64,000 nt of DNA from Cydia pomonella (lineage: Eukaryota; Arthropoda; Insecta; Lepidoptera; Tortricidae), in assembly GCF_033807575.1 (NCBI RefSeq), contig NC_084716.1, positions 8,246,001-8,310,000 of the forward strand, given 5' to 3'. The notes under the pieces are model-generated. The model made no database searches, had not been told where the DNA came from, and saw nothing but the letters and a program-made list of their open reading frames with translations. The position numbers and the translations under genes are program-made. This document shows, piece by piece, positions 9,804 through 21,330 of the stretch (position 1 is its first letter; each line of letters starts with the position of its first letter).

Positions 9804-10446
9804 ACATTGTGACCGCGGCCGGCAAAACATCCCACTTTGTCGATTGCCATAAGGACGCCTTCAGGGTATTCGTATATTGATATAGTTTCTATTTTCCTCC
9901 GTGAGCTTCTACGGGTTATCGTCTTATCTATTGTTTAAAAACCGCAAAGGCGCGTGCCACTATGAAAAAATGGGCAGGCCGCATAGGTAGCGTTTATTGA
10001 ATTACTACTCTATTGAGCACCGAATAAGATTCATTATGAACTAATACAGAATTCTAACAGGATAGCTGTCTGATCTCTATTGGTGCGTCTAAGGTAGGCG
10101 ACTAAACGCTCTCAAACCAGCTTAACTTGTGACACTGCGATCCGAAACAAAGATACGTATTCGAAGACCTCGCTTGCACTGGTAATGCGAGCGCACGGCT
10201 AGCTAGCGCAAAGGAAGCAATGTTATGTTTCTCGAGGAGCAGGTAAAAAACAGGGCCGGATTTTCACACAAATATATTTGGGTGGTTTTACGTTGTTTAA
10301 TTTAAAGAGATAAAACATAACACTATTTAAATAGTAGGTACACATCTAACAGAATGGGTTTGTGTAAAAATAGAAACTATACAAGCAAATCTCGTCCTTA
10401 TGGCAAGCGACAAAGTGGGACGTTTGTCCGGCCGCAGTCACGTATG
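9804..10446. mobile_element. Non-autonomous DNA element, ~640 bp, ~95-bp terminal inverted repeats
   Basis: The left arm (CATCCCACTTTGTCGATTGC and flanking bases, 9804-9900) pairs with the right arm (10350-10446) in inverted orientation, including GCGGCCGG and CCATAAGGACG. The centre has no transposase. A duplication is not evident. Confidence 0.75.
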
Positions 10447-10888
10447 TTGTAGCACAATTAGTTTGACGCAAATAATTTTGATCGAGAACTGTGGCGATTT
10501 ATCTCTACTAGGAAGAGTCGTCACATATAGGTTGCGCTCTCATCCTAAACAAAAGAGCGCCTATACGTTGTGATCGTGAACGTATTCTTTAATGCTCCAT
10601 CTAGTGACAATAAAGATCTGTATCTCAAATACAACAGCAATATTAACTGGGACATTTGTGACACGTTTACGATTGTCCCAATTGATTGAAGTATGAATCA
10701 CTTTGTTTTGTCTCGTGTCTATGGAACTGGCAGTTACAGCAAAACCCAAATCATTCAAAATGATTGCTGTAATATCATTGAGTTATTATTACTATAGAGA
10801 AGCCATACCAAACAATGAAATTGTCGCAATCGCAACCTGTACCTAAAACGTTGTAAGCGCCGTAAAATTCATGGCGCTTACGCGTTTA
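10447..10888. other. Intergenic, nothing recognised
   Basis: AT-rich. A 9-bp hairpin (GTAAGCGCC/GGCGCTTAC) lies just before the MITE at 10889. Short frames lack features. Confidence 0.4.
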
Positions 10889-10992
10889 TAGATCGTGTCA
10901 TTCACGAAGACGCGTGCCTTGAATCGTATTGCCATGTTATTAAAGGTTATATTTGACAAACCTGCGCGTCATCATGGATGACACGAACTATA
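10889..10992. mobile_element. MITE family D, copy 1 (~104 bp)
   Basis: Starts TAGATCGTGTCATTCACG and ends in its inverted counterpart (GATGACACGAACTA), with TA on each side. That suggests a Tc1/mariner-type TA duplication. Copies at 12494, 25354 and 58565. Confidence 0.8.
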
Positions 10993-11037
10993 CTCACTTT
11001 AGGTAGCGAGATTCACGCTCCGCTTCTATAAGTAAAT

Positions 11038-11205
11038 AAATATTATGGGTCATTTTTACACAAATCAATCTAGTCCCACGGTTAGCTCAATAAGGCTTGT
11101 GTTTTGGGTACTAGGCGACGATATATATAATACACATAATATAATAATGTATAGGTTTAAATAAACATAAAAATATACACATAGAAAACATTCATAACTC
11201 AGGAG
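11038..11205 (-). mobile_element. SINE family B, 3' fragment
   Basis: Minus-strand match to the SINE tail (CCCAC...CTCAATAAGGCTTGTG and ...CGATATATATAATA). The tRNA-like head is missing. Confidence 0.6.
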
Positions 11206-12493
11206 TAAATACAGGACGATAGCGCTTACTCTGCTACTCTTATTGAAAGCTCCATAAGACTATCCCGTTCGGTCTTTCCCATCACGGAACAATGGTGTTC
11301 CGGATATTTGGGAGGCGTTCGCGGAGTCGAAGCCAACACGTAGACGCCCTTTTGAGACTTCAATGAAACGTGAGGGGTACACCGAGCAGATGCTGCCCTT
11401 GCCCGTGTCATGGTACGCACGCAGAGGCAGCACCCGTCAGGACTATTGAGAGTTGATGGAATCTAATATGAATTAGGCTATTTAGTGAAAGTGATGGACT
11501 AAATACGGGTATGGTATATGAAACCGGAGGTCTGCTAAAAGACTATCCAGTTCGGATTTGGTATTATTACGATGTCATATCTATAGTATATTTGATTTTA
11601 GAGTACCACCCATCAATCCAACATGGCGGCCCGTAACATTAGTCTTAATCGATGGTCATTCCGATCGCATTACGGATCCGCGTCATTGAATACGTTAAAC
11701 TCCATTACACTGTAATATAATATCATTATTCATGTAATATGTTATGGAAGATGAATTCAACATAATGTTAATATTGTTATACATTTAATGTCCTATACGT
11801 ACAATTTATCGCCAGGCACTTTTTAGGTAAGGTAAGTAAAATGTATGTTGTGAGGATTGTAAATTCAAAGTATGCGTTGTTGGTGGTGCAGTGGTGCTAC
11901 TGCGGTAAATTCGATTGGCACTAACCTTTTTGTAAAAGCTTGGGTGGTGACCAACTGGCCGCCGAGAAATTACACAAATGTTGCCAACTGTCATTTTTGT
12001 TGTTTTTACGCCACACTTTCCTTCTCTGAGATCAGCTTGATGACATCAATAATGTGACATCGGGGACAAATACTGAGAAAGTATAAGATTCCGATTAGTA
12101 TTTTTCTTCTTTAGCTGCCATCAATTTGGCAATGATTAAATTTGTTTTGGAGGAACTATGAAGGTTTTCCTCTGTTTTAATTATGTGGCTCACTAACCAC
12201 CGTCAACGTACTTCAAGCTCACGTAATAACATTAAAAATCCCCACACCGAGCACACTGTATCAACCATAGCCTCGAGTGTATATTAAATGTGCCGAAGCT
12301 CTGCACACATCACAGTGCACACACTCGACAGAATAATGCATGTGGGACGTCGAGTGCATCCCGTATGCACATGCACCTGTGGAACTCTGGCATCACTTAG
12401 TCAGGAACTGGCTTACTCGTAGCTTCTTCGTAAATTGGGTAACGGAAGCCAGTTCCACAATGCTTTCTCACAAGCTGAAATATTCAAATAATA
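11206..12493. other. Intergenic, nothing recognised
   Basis: Several frames of about 60-70 codons on both strands, none with a recognisable domain. An imperfect inverted repeat (GGAACTGGCTT/AAGCCAGTTCC) lies around 12402-12457. Confidence 0.4.
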
Positions 12494-12582
12494 TAGATCG
12501 TGTCATTCAGGAAGACGCCTGCCTTGACTCGTATTCTCATGTTATTAAAGGTTAGATTTGACACATCTACGCGTCATCGTGA
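12494..12582. mobile_element. MITE family D, copy 2, right end damaged
   Basis: Left terminal repeat and body (GTTATTAAAGGTTAGATTTG) match the other copies. The right terminal repeat is partly lost after CGTCATCGTG. Confidence 0.75.
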
Positions 12583-13129
12583 ATGGCGTTTTGAAATATA
12601 TTATATTTGTATCGGCCACTTCATCTTACAATGATTCAACTAGCTGAAACCCTCAAAATGTTGAACATACAGACGTCAATATGGGACTATATCATATTTT
12701 GCCCGGACTGTAAGTATTCATCATTTGACACTTAAAGTAAAATTCAAAATAAAATTCCACAGCCAAACAGCTCGAAACGTGCATATAAACAACAGGTTAT
12801 ACTGATCTCACATATGGGTATTACTGATCTCACATAGATCTGATATCATTCCAGTATGAGATGGTGCAGTATTGTCGGCATTTAGAGGAGCTGCTGAATT
12901 ACGCGTTATGTCAACCTTCAACCAAAAACGTCACTTGTGACACTGACAGATCAGTATCATATTGGAATGAGATTTAATAACTAAAAACTAAAACTCGAAT
13001 TGGCTCGAGTCATTATACAATTTCGTAGTGCCTGAAATAAAAGTTCTACGTTGGTGCTACGGTCTCCGATCCGGTCGGTATTCCGTCCCTACGGACGATT
13101 ACTGTTAACATCCATGTAGTCGTACGGTA
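12583..13129. other. Intergenic with short diverged repeats
   Basis: Contains a local direct repeat (ACTGATCTCACATA twice, 12798-12840) and the motif GTGACACTGACAGATC shared in part with fold-backs near 62240. No gene. Confidence 0.4.
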
Positions 13130-13320
13130 ACCATCAAAAGTAGCATATCACACTGCTTCACAAGTACCTACTAGTCTCTGATATCTTAACAAAAAAAGAT
13201 ATGTCTCTAAAAATATAGAATAATCAAACCGTGTCAGATACTTTTGAAAGCGAACTGTCCAGGTATTTGTTAAAGTATTCCAGGCGGCAGATATTTTTGG
13301 CGCGTTGTTTTATCCGCTAA
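13130..13320. mobile_element. MITE family C, diverged copy
   Basis: ATCAAAAGTAGCATAT at the left and GGCAGATATTTTTGGCGCG at the right are the terminal words of family C. The interior keeps AAAAAGATATGTCTCT. Confidence 0.6.
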
Positions 13321-14876
13321 CTAAACACACAAAGTACCATACCTTCATTATTTAAACTGGAAGGATATATTGCCAAAAATGCACACCTCTACTATTGATA
13401 TTCGGATTCTATTTTTGATCGTTTCATTTTAATAAGTACGAAAACCGGAGACAAATTTAACAGACTATTCATTCAGAACTCTGATGGTTCAATGATCAAC
13501 ATATCGCCCGCCTTCCTTTCTCCAACGGTCCTCACCCACATAACTAAGTGTAAATAAGTGGCACAATTTATCGGGATCAACATGCCGACCTCTGTATCTC
13601 GTTGCAGAAACTGACCCGACTCAAATACCAACTTATTCTTAAACGTCTTATATTCCTTGTGATCCCCTGCGTTTCCCGCCCTTTGCTTAATGTGGACGTA
13701 GGCTATATACGTCATATACTTTACCGCTCTCTGAGAAACGAGACCTTATTTCTCTGCTACGAAAAAAACGCTCCGAGCGGTTTAGCTCGACGCTGACGTT
13801 GGCAGCGTGAACGCCATGTATTTATTTTTAGAGATATGTTCATATATGTAGAACTAATATTCTGTGGCAGATACTTTTGAATGGGAACTATAGAGTAAGC
13901 GTTGTTTCATCCACTATTATTGATGCTTACTGTAAGTCCTTCCTTAATAATTTTAAGAGAACATGAAGTTTTGTTTTGTTAGTAGAAACCAAGTTATTTA
14001 GCGGTCGATGTTAGTGATCTAGAGGGAGGGAAACAAATGATTGCTTCTGCTCTGCTAGTATTTTTCAAACACGAAGGGTGCTCTAATAGGTGTCACCTCA
14101 ATTACATTTTGGGAGGCGTTTTAAGGTTGTAAATTGTATGGGTTTGATACCTATCAACGGTCAGTGTTATCGTTGTTGCAATATAAATAGGGCGGAAGGT
14201 CTGGAGAAGACATTTTGTTTATGGCGCTCATCTATGTTACATAAATGACATCGATGATAGACGATGAAGATGGTTCCTTTTCATGTAGGGAATTAGACAA
14301 TCAAAACTAACTGTAAGAAGATTGAAATGAAATGTACATAAGTGGTCTTATTCTATAGAGTCTTTCAGCCTTTATTTGTTAATAAACGTGCAGAAAAAAA
14401 TATCATTGCAACTTTTAAAAATTCTCTTTGGCACATCGCTACATAGGTACACTACAAATTTGAGCCTTTTACAAGTTTTACATGCGACGCTTGGCAAACA
14501 TAAGCTCCTACCTCAACTAAGTCTCGTTTCCAAGAGACTGTTTGTATAGATTTTACGTGTTATTTCTATGAATATCCACACGTGGACATGGAATACCTAG
14601 GCGAGGCGGAAGCTTTGCTATATCGTTCGTTTGAATGTATGGCGTACCAATTGGAAAATGTGCCGTATGAGTACGAGTGAGTTGCAACATAAGGAAAAAC
14701 ATGTTTTATAAGGAAACGAAATATAGGGCTATAGCAAAATATAGGATGTTAGATTCAAATGATCTCTTCCAGATAACCTTTTAGTAGCTAGTTTAACCTT
14801 TGGGTTTTGGGTTTGGGTGGATGATGTTAGTTTAAGTTTATGCTTTAATTTTATGTAAAAGTTAGTTCCATTCTAT
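13321..14876. other. Intergenic, one family C scrap, no gene supported
   Basis: 13840-13890 resembles a family C end (GGCAGATACTTTTGAA). An 80-codon minus-strand frame at 13473-13715 has no signal peptide, domain or intron context that I recognise. The rest is AT-rich with no clear structure. Confidence 0.4.
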
Positions 14877-15204
14877 CCTTCTTCTTCTTCACATCGTCCC
14901 GGCATTTTGCCACGGCTCATGAGAGCTTGGGGTCCGCTTGACAACTAATCCCCAGAATTGGCGTAGACACTAGTTTTTACGAAAGCGACTGCCATCTGAC
15001 CTTTCAACCCAGAGAGTAAACTAGACCTTATTGGGATTAATCCGGTTTGCTCACGATATTTTCCTTCACCAAAAGCGACTGGTAAATAATAAATGATATT
15101 TCGTACATAAGTTCCGAAAAACTCATTGGTACGAGCCGGGGTTTGAACCCGCGACCTCCGGATTGAAAGTCGCACGCTCTTACCGCTCGGCCACCAGCGC
15201 TTGT
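14877..15204 (-). mobile_element. tRNA-headed SINE (family A), intact, with 15-bp target duplication
   Basis: On the minus strand the head (15204 down to about 15130) has an A box (TGGCCGAGCGG) and B box (GGTTCAAACCC). The body contains the GAAGGAAAATATCGTGAG block common in lepidopteran SINEs, ending in an AAG-rich tail. Flanks 14862-14876 and 15205-15219 are the same 15 bases (TTAGTTCCATTYTAT) with one mismatch, the signature of LINE-mediated retroposition. Other copies: 63470-63800 and a 3' fragment at 16150-16255. Confidence 0.85.
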
Positions 15205-15224
15205 TTAGTTCCATTTTATTATCT

Positions 15225-15545
15225 TACTAAATAAATAAAAACATATATTATGTAACTTCTAAAACAAATTAAATAAAAAAATACAATCATTAAAATACTT
15301 AAGGACTAACAAATAAACTTAACTATAAATAAAACTAATCCTAAACTAACCTCTAAAAAACTAGTCAAACAACCCACCCCGCGTCGCTCCCAACGCAAAG
15401 GTGCCCATCACGCTTGCTGCGTTTCCGCGTTGAACCGCGATGGACAACCTTTGCGCTAGGAACGACCCGGAGCGGGGGTCGAGACCCCTTTCCTGCAAGC
15501 GCCGCCCCAGTTCCCCAAGAAAAGATTTCGCTAAATAAATTGATT
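15225..15545. repeat. Dispersed repeat, LINE 3'-tail type
   Basis: An AAATAAA-rich run of short A-rich words is followed by a GC-rich block (15375-15500). The arrangement recurs at 57905-58140. It fits a 3' end of an unidentified retroposon; chance frames on both strands cover the GC block. Confidence 0.5.
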
Positions 15546-16149
15546 ATTAGTCTTCCCAACCTTTTACATACATATGCAACCTTTTGCATGAGATTATAAT
15601 CTCGTCACAATTTTAGCAAGGCTGGCTCGGTAACATAACATTAGCTCCTACTAACTTTGCATGTACATTAGTATCCCGCTTACTTTGCAAGAGGCAGTTT
15701 TCCGACATCTTCGCAACCTCCTATCTCATCCAACAACGAACTTGCAATCTCAACTTTAATGTTTTCAAATAGAGTTTACAGTCACAGTCAAAGTTGACGT
15801 CGTAAGAGTTATAGAAAATTGGTTTTACATGCGGTCCCTTGCACTCGCGTTAGTATTTGCTCTGAAGCCGGTCTAACTTTGTGACTGGTTGTAGGGTTAA
15901 CGGATGAACGGACTTAGGAACTTTGCTTGCATTTATTTAGGTTGGTACTGTTTACATAGCCCTAGGCGTACCCGTACAGTGTTTCGAGTTAGGCAGTAAA
16001 ACAATAAAGGAGAAAAAAAGGAAAAAATAGAGTTTAAACGCGTTACAGATTGTGTTCACCCAATTTTACGCGAACATTGTTTTGTAACGTTATTTCATAA
16101 AGTGTTGTTAGTATTTTTTTCTACATTTTAGGAGTTATAAGTTCAGTAA
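15546..16149. other. Intergenic, nothing recognised
   Basis: No frame with recognisable features, no strong inverted repeat. Confidence 0.4.
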
Positions 16150-16255
16150 GAATACATCATTATCTTCCTGGTGCTGTCCTGGCTTTGCCCGGGCTGATAG
16201 GAGCTTGGGATCCGCTTGGCAACTAATCCCAAGAATTGAAAAAGACACTACACAA
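16150..16255 (-). mobile_element. SINE family A, 3' fragment
   Basis: Shares GGAGCTTGGGATCCGCTTGG.AACTAATCC with the 3' half of the 14.9-kb SINE; the tRNA head is missing. Confidence 0.65.
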
Positions 16256-16494
16256 TTTTATATCAAATGAAAAAAGGAAAAATTCACCGCTTCAGACCTT
16301 TTTTCTTTAATATAAAAAATGTAGTATCGTCCGCAGATCGCGCGAGACGCGAATCTGCTTGATAAAAAAAACCAGCTTTCAGCTCGTTTCATACACACAA
16401 CCCTACACTCGTATTTTAATGCTTGTCATTATGTAGCAGTCACATATATTACTACTATAATAAACTTGCACCTGCAGGCAAGTAACCTATATTA

Positions 16495-16640
16495 CCTTTT
16501 TTTATAAGCTGATCGGCGATTGGCCCTATTCATAGTCACACCTGATGGAAAGTGAAGAAACTCTTGCTTTAAAAAACCGAGGTCATATTTATCAGGGAAT
16601 ACAGAATAGGTGACCCTGCCTAAACCTAACTATAACTCAG
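16495..16640. repeat. Dispersed repeat containing CACACCTGATGGAAAGTGAA
   Basis: The block recurs at 28285-28425, where it is followed by a similar 'CTCTTGCT..AA..ACCGAG' segment. Probably a SINE or LINE 3' region; family unknown. Confidence 0.55.
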
Positions 16641-17164
16641 ACGGTAGGAGAGTAGTTACGCGGTGGTTTTGTAGTAGAACTTAGTATAAAGACTAAATCT
16701 ACTTCACCTATATTTTTTTTCGATTAATAGACCACATATCATTTCTACGTAACCAGTCCATAGTTAACCATAACAACTTATCAACCGCCTAAGTAAAGTG
16801 GTACTCTTCTTATTATTCTTGGAAGTTTTACTGGGTAAGGGTAAGTTTGCCCACTCATCTCCATTGAGTGCGCTTTTAGTGAGCACTCTAGGCCAATACA
16901 AACGGATAATAAAGTTATTTCCTGTTTTATCGCCCGCTCAAAGCCATTTCTCTAATTCGTGCACTGACTAAATATATAGTCCAGTGATCTGAGTATATGG
17001 TGAAAGTGAAAATATAGATACTTGACAGATTAATCAGCCCATGGCGAGGTTCTTAATTAGGTACAAGTTTTTTTTTAACTTGCAATGTTTGTTTGTTTTT
17101 AAGGAAAATTCTGCGCATATTTTTGCCTAACTGGATCACAATCGCTCACTTATGGAGAATAACC
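16641..17164. other. Intergenic, nothing recognised
   Basis: AT-rich, no supported feature. Confidence 0.4.
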
Positions 17165-17440
17165 GGACAAGCAGCCGTACACAAGGAGATCCAAACGCGT
17201 AAATGGCATTAGATTGGGGCATATCAGGAAGCCCACCTATCTATTAAAGTGCTTTACACCCACCTATCCAAAGTGGCTCGGACCTGGAAGATGCCCGGAA
17301 AACGGTAACATGGTCGCCCTAAATTTACTTGGCGCCGTTCCGTGGAGCAAGAGTTGGGTGTATCGGGGAGGAGTCAGTGGAAGAAAATTGTTCGAGCCTT
17401 ACGTGCCAGCAGGGGGTAACAGGATGAAAAAAAAAAAGAG
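17165..17440 (+). mobile_element. LINE 3' end, decayed, with poly(A)
   Basis: Across shifting frames it shows remnants of a LINE ORF2 C-terminus: a W-I-G-H-I motif near 17210, then a Trp-Lys-Lys-Ile-Val...Ala-Ser-Arg-Gly terminus ending in TAA near 17420, followed by a poly(A) run. The frame is broken by several indels, so the 78-codon ATG frame here is not a gene. Confidence 0.6.
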
Positions 17441-18221
17441 TTGGTTTTAAATTATACCCATACATAGCGCATTATTCGATTGAGCTGAAGAAGAGAATTT
17501 CACATACATATTTATGTCAAGTGGGTGACAATGCAATATTATGATACCATCGAGCTGACCTAATGATGGACATAGGAGGTGGCCATAGGAACTCTGCGAT
17601 AAAACAACGCAAGTAACGCAACCTAATTGTAATGGAGTTAGGTTGGTTGTGTTTGTGTGTGTTAAAATTGTCTCAATGAATACAAGTATTAGTTGTCCGT
17701 TGAAAGAAAAGTGTAGCCAGCGAAAGATTTTATCAAAAATGAGATTTTTGACAAAACACTTATTATTTTATTAACACGCTATAGGCGCTTAGCACATTCG
17801 ATCCGATTCGCACGTCGCTCCAATGTTTGTATGCAAGTATAATCTTAGTCCCGGTAAAATGTCATCCCCAGCATTCTAAACATGAAATACTTTGTTTACC
17901 ATACGTCAGATAACGTAAAAATGAAACAAAACATTACCCTAGGGCAAAGGCTAACAGCACTGTTTTGAATTCGGATTGCGTTGGCGTTTTTATCTTTTGC
18001 AACCCTTTTGGGTACTTATGGTTACATCCATAAATTACGTCACAGGAATTTAATGAGTTTTTACACCAAGTCACATTTGGTGACCCCTTCCCCCGGGTGT
18101 GACATCACTCATTTGGCAATTTTGTTTCCAGCGATATCAGCGATAAGAATTAGGTATTATGATTTGAATAAAAAACATTTGTGTTCAAAGCAATAATAGC
18201 GTAAAAACAACGCACCAAATG
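17441..18221. other. Intergenic, nothing recognised
   Basis: A 71-codon frame at 17981-18196 has no recognisable features. Confidence 0.4.
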
Positions 18222-18310
18222 TATGTACCACCCTCGAATACTTTCCGAAATAGAGAGATATCTTGACAGTTCGCGTTCAAAAGTATCTGCAACAGTTTTA
18301 TAGGGATGAT
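18222..18310. repeat. MITE family C fragment
   Basis: Contains CACCCTCGAATACTTTCC and GCGTTCAAAAGTATCTGCAA, matching the interior of the 23.15-kb copy in the same orientation. Only one end is preserved. Confidence 0.6.
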
Positions 18311-19654
18311 GACACATGTTGAACTAGTAAAATATTTAGATAGCAAATGAGCAATTCATCACAATAATGTGGATATTAAAATGATATATGGAAATAATAA
18401 AAAAAGGCCTTAAAAGTTTCAAAATTTAAGTTTTTTTTAACTTCCAAGCGGAATAAAGTGAGGGCATCATTTTATTCAGTACTTTTTCTCGACTGTGTGA
18501 CTCAGTGACTGTGTCTTCACGTTCACTTATCGTTTTGTTAGGGTCTTTTGGGGCTATATAATATAGCCATTTGATCCTAAATACAAACCTGATCGAGCCT
18601 ATTGTTATAAATATGGTGACATATCTATTTTTGGTAACCTATCATATAATGGTATACTTTCAATGCTTAGTCTGATACGAAACTTTGAAGCTTACTGTAT
18701 TCCTTTCAGGGGTAATTCGGTCCCTATATTAGCCAAAAATGCATACACTATTCGCCATGTATGCAATATCAGGTAATAGCGGAGAACAGCTCCGTTGATC
18801 GGGATATTAACAGCGATCGTGTGTGAGCCAAACCGCTGCACGGAAATGCACTGAAATCCTTTTGCGAAGCTAGTCTATTTCGGTGTCGCGGTTTCGTTTT
18901 GCTCTGGCGAACAGGGTAACCAGACGTCTGCATTCTTCCTTAAGTATATGACTTCGTTCCTTGTACAAGTTATCAAGGCAATTCCAATGAGATATATACA
19001 TATCACCAAAACAATAAAAAGCTGTTGTTTCTTTTTCTATCACTCCAGATAGGTTATCTAAGCAATATGACAGAACATTATAAAACTTTCGAGTTTCTAA
19101 CACATATTAAAACAATTTTATCGACTCTATCGCGAATTCATTTAATTTTGCCTTTATTTTAGTCCAGTGTAAGTGTAACTTACGTCGAAACTTACCCTTT
19201 TGGACGCCAGGAACACCTAAAGTCGTCATTACTTGTCGTGCCCACAGCGCCAAGGACAAGGTGTTATGGCGGAGGACGCTGTCAAAGTAACCTTCACAGT
19301 TTAAACTAAGGTTTACATTAGCTCGCTTGCGCCCGGGAGCTTGGCGTTTGAGTAATGTTTGTGTATAAGACATAAAGCGTTCAAAAGGTTAAATACTAGT
19401 CACGCTATCTGGATTGTTTTCATAATTTCATGGTAACCCTTCTACTGACGGATACACGCGGCTGCATATTGAACGGCAAATTCAGACGGAAATAAACGAA
19501 AATCGCCGTTTTGCTCTCATTGGCCGAGAAACGGATTTTTGTGTCTAGATTTTCGGTTAACGTTGTAAAAAGAGTCCTTAGATTCTTCCGGACCACTCTT
19601 ATGCAAAGCAAAATACATATTATTTTTATTAGAGGGAACAGTAAATATTTGTGT
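18311..19654. other. Intergenic, nothing recognised
   Basis: Two adjoining minus-strand frames (18870-19103 and 19107-19373, 77 and 88 codons) lack any domain I recognise and are separated by stops. Confidence 0.35.
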
Positions 19655-19790
19655 TCGGCACACAAATAAATGCTCTTTCCTGGATTCGAACCCGGGACCA
19701 TCGGGTTCATAGGCGAGGTATAAACCCACTAGGCCAGACCGGTCGTCAATGATGACATTGCCATACTTTGTCATTGCGAATGCCATCTAG
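19655..19790 (-). mobile_element. SINE family B head, minus strand
   Basis: B box (GGGTTCGAATCC) and A box (GGCCTAGTGGG) on the minus strand, with the family's opening GACGACCGGTCT. The upstream words GGCAATGTCATCA recur in the repeat at about 56715. Confidence 0.65.
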
Positions 19791-20430
19791 AGTTAACCTG
19801 GTCCGACTCAACTGACGTTAGAGTGTGTCACTTGTTGTATTCTCCTAAGGCCCAGCCATTCAAATGAAAAATCCAAAATTTGCCACTGAAATTTGATCCT
19901 ATAGTGCCGTGGCAGTATATTCGGCCGGCGCTTCTTGAGCATGAGCGGCCATGGCGGCCCAGCTGATCCACGTTTTAGCCACAGGCGCACGAGTGGGGTA
20001 CACATATTCAGGACTCAAGCCTCAAGCATGCTATCTTTAAGGTACTTCGGTCCAGAACAGTGCCATCTGATTAGAAGGGTGAGCCTTCAACCAGTGGCCC
20101 GACTCGGGGACTGAAACCGCCAGAATGCGCGCACGAGCATAATCGTCCGGGCTGTCCTCGATGAGAGAAGCATGAACTACCTTTAGGCGTGGAGAGTCCC
20201 AATCCCGGTGACAATGACGGGCGACTGGGATGTCCGCCCTCGTTCACGACTCACCGCTAATCTACTAATACTACACCGAGGCCTCCTTCAGGTTCGCTAT
20301 ATCATTGTCTAGTATCGAAGCGCGGTTTAAAATAATACCGACGAGTGACAGCGAACCGTATACAGAGGACAGGAAAGAAGGTTCTGGAAGGAACACCGAG
20401 TCCTTTTTTTGTAGTTTTTTTTTATGTCAC
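19791..20430. repeat. GC-richer block ending in poly(T), unknown repeat
   Basis: 19900-20400 is clearly richer in G and C than its surroundings and ends in T runs at 20403-20425, consistent with a minus-strand retroposon's poly(A). No coding signature was found. Confidence 0.35.
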
Positions 20431-20581
20431 TTAAGTTAGTTTTTAATTAATTTATCTCCACTGTAAACCTTTTCTTGAATTACAAATTATGCAGGCACAG
20501 TTACTATCTGAATACCTTCTTAACATCATATATCGAGCAATGAAATATATCGACTTTAGACAGTTCTGTTTTTTTTTGTTA

Positions 20582-21330
20582 GCCTACTTTAGTGTCCCAC
20601 TGCTGGGCAAAGGCCTCCACTCGTTTTCTCCACTCCTGTCACCACTGTCATCGGCATTTTCCCACCATTTTGGATAGAGTGCGTCCAAGTCGTCCCGCCA
20701 TCTCCTTTTCGGTCTGTTTGCACCCCGTCCTGCACCGTCTATGGCGTTCCGAGGGTCCCACTCAGTAACCATTTTGGCCCATTTTCCGGGTGCATACGGC
20801 TGACATGTCCAGCTCAGTCCCACTTGAGCTTGGCGGTCTTGACTCCTACATCTACAACTTGAGTTCTGGAGCGTATTTCCGTGTTTCTGATTCGATCATT
20901 TCTACGAACACCTAATATACTACGCTCCATCGCTCGCTAGCAAACCTTGAGTTTCGACTTTAGAGCCTCAATTAATGGCGAAGTTGGAGAACCATAGGTT
21001 AGAATAGGCAGGATGCACATGTCAAGAAGTTTACGCTTTCATGGACCAGAAGCTCTTCCAGGCGTTCTCGATACGTCTATCGATTTCTATGGACTGCCTG
21101 TTAGCGAAGGATACTTGCTGGCCCAAGTAAGTTTACTCATCGACATATTGTATATTCTGCCTATCTACCACTACCCTATCTTTAGCTTTACCTTGATTGG
21201 TCATCAACTGAGTTTTCGCTCTATTCATTGTAAGTCCAACCTCAAGGCTCGCCGTGCTGAGATCTAGCAGCGTTATTATTAAATAAAAATAACCTACAAG
21301 CGCGCCTAACATAGTTATTATGTGCATAAC
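20582..21330 (-). mobile_element. LINE 3' region, RTE-like (reverse transcriptase C-terminal part)
   Basis: On the minus strand, read in more than one frame, it shows YLGQ near 21125, a run of Arg/Ile/Glu repeats, and then RPKRRWRDDLDALYPKWWE and EWRPLPS, a typical C-terminus of lepidopteran endonuclease-reverse transcriptases. It ends at the plus-strand word GTCCCACTGCTGGGCAAAGG, the complement of the widespread 3' tail. The catalytic YADD-type box is upstream of the truncation. Indels make it non-coding. Confidence 0.75.

Noticed and set aside
13473..13715. 80-codon minus-strand frame
   Set aside because: No recognised domain, no splice context, length compatible with chance.
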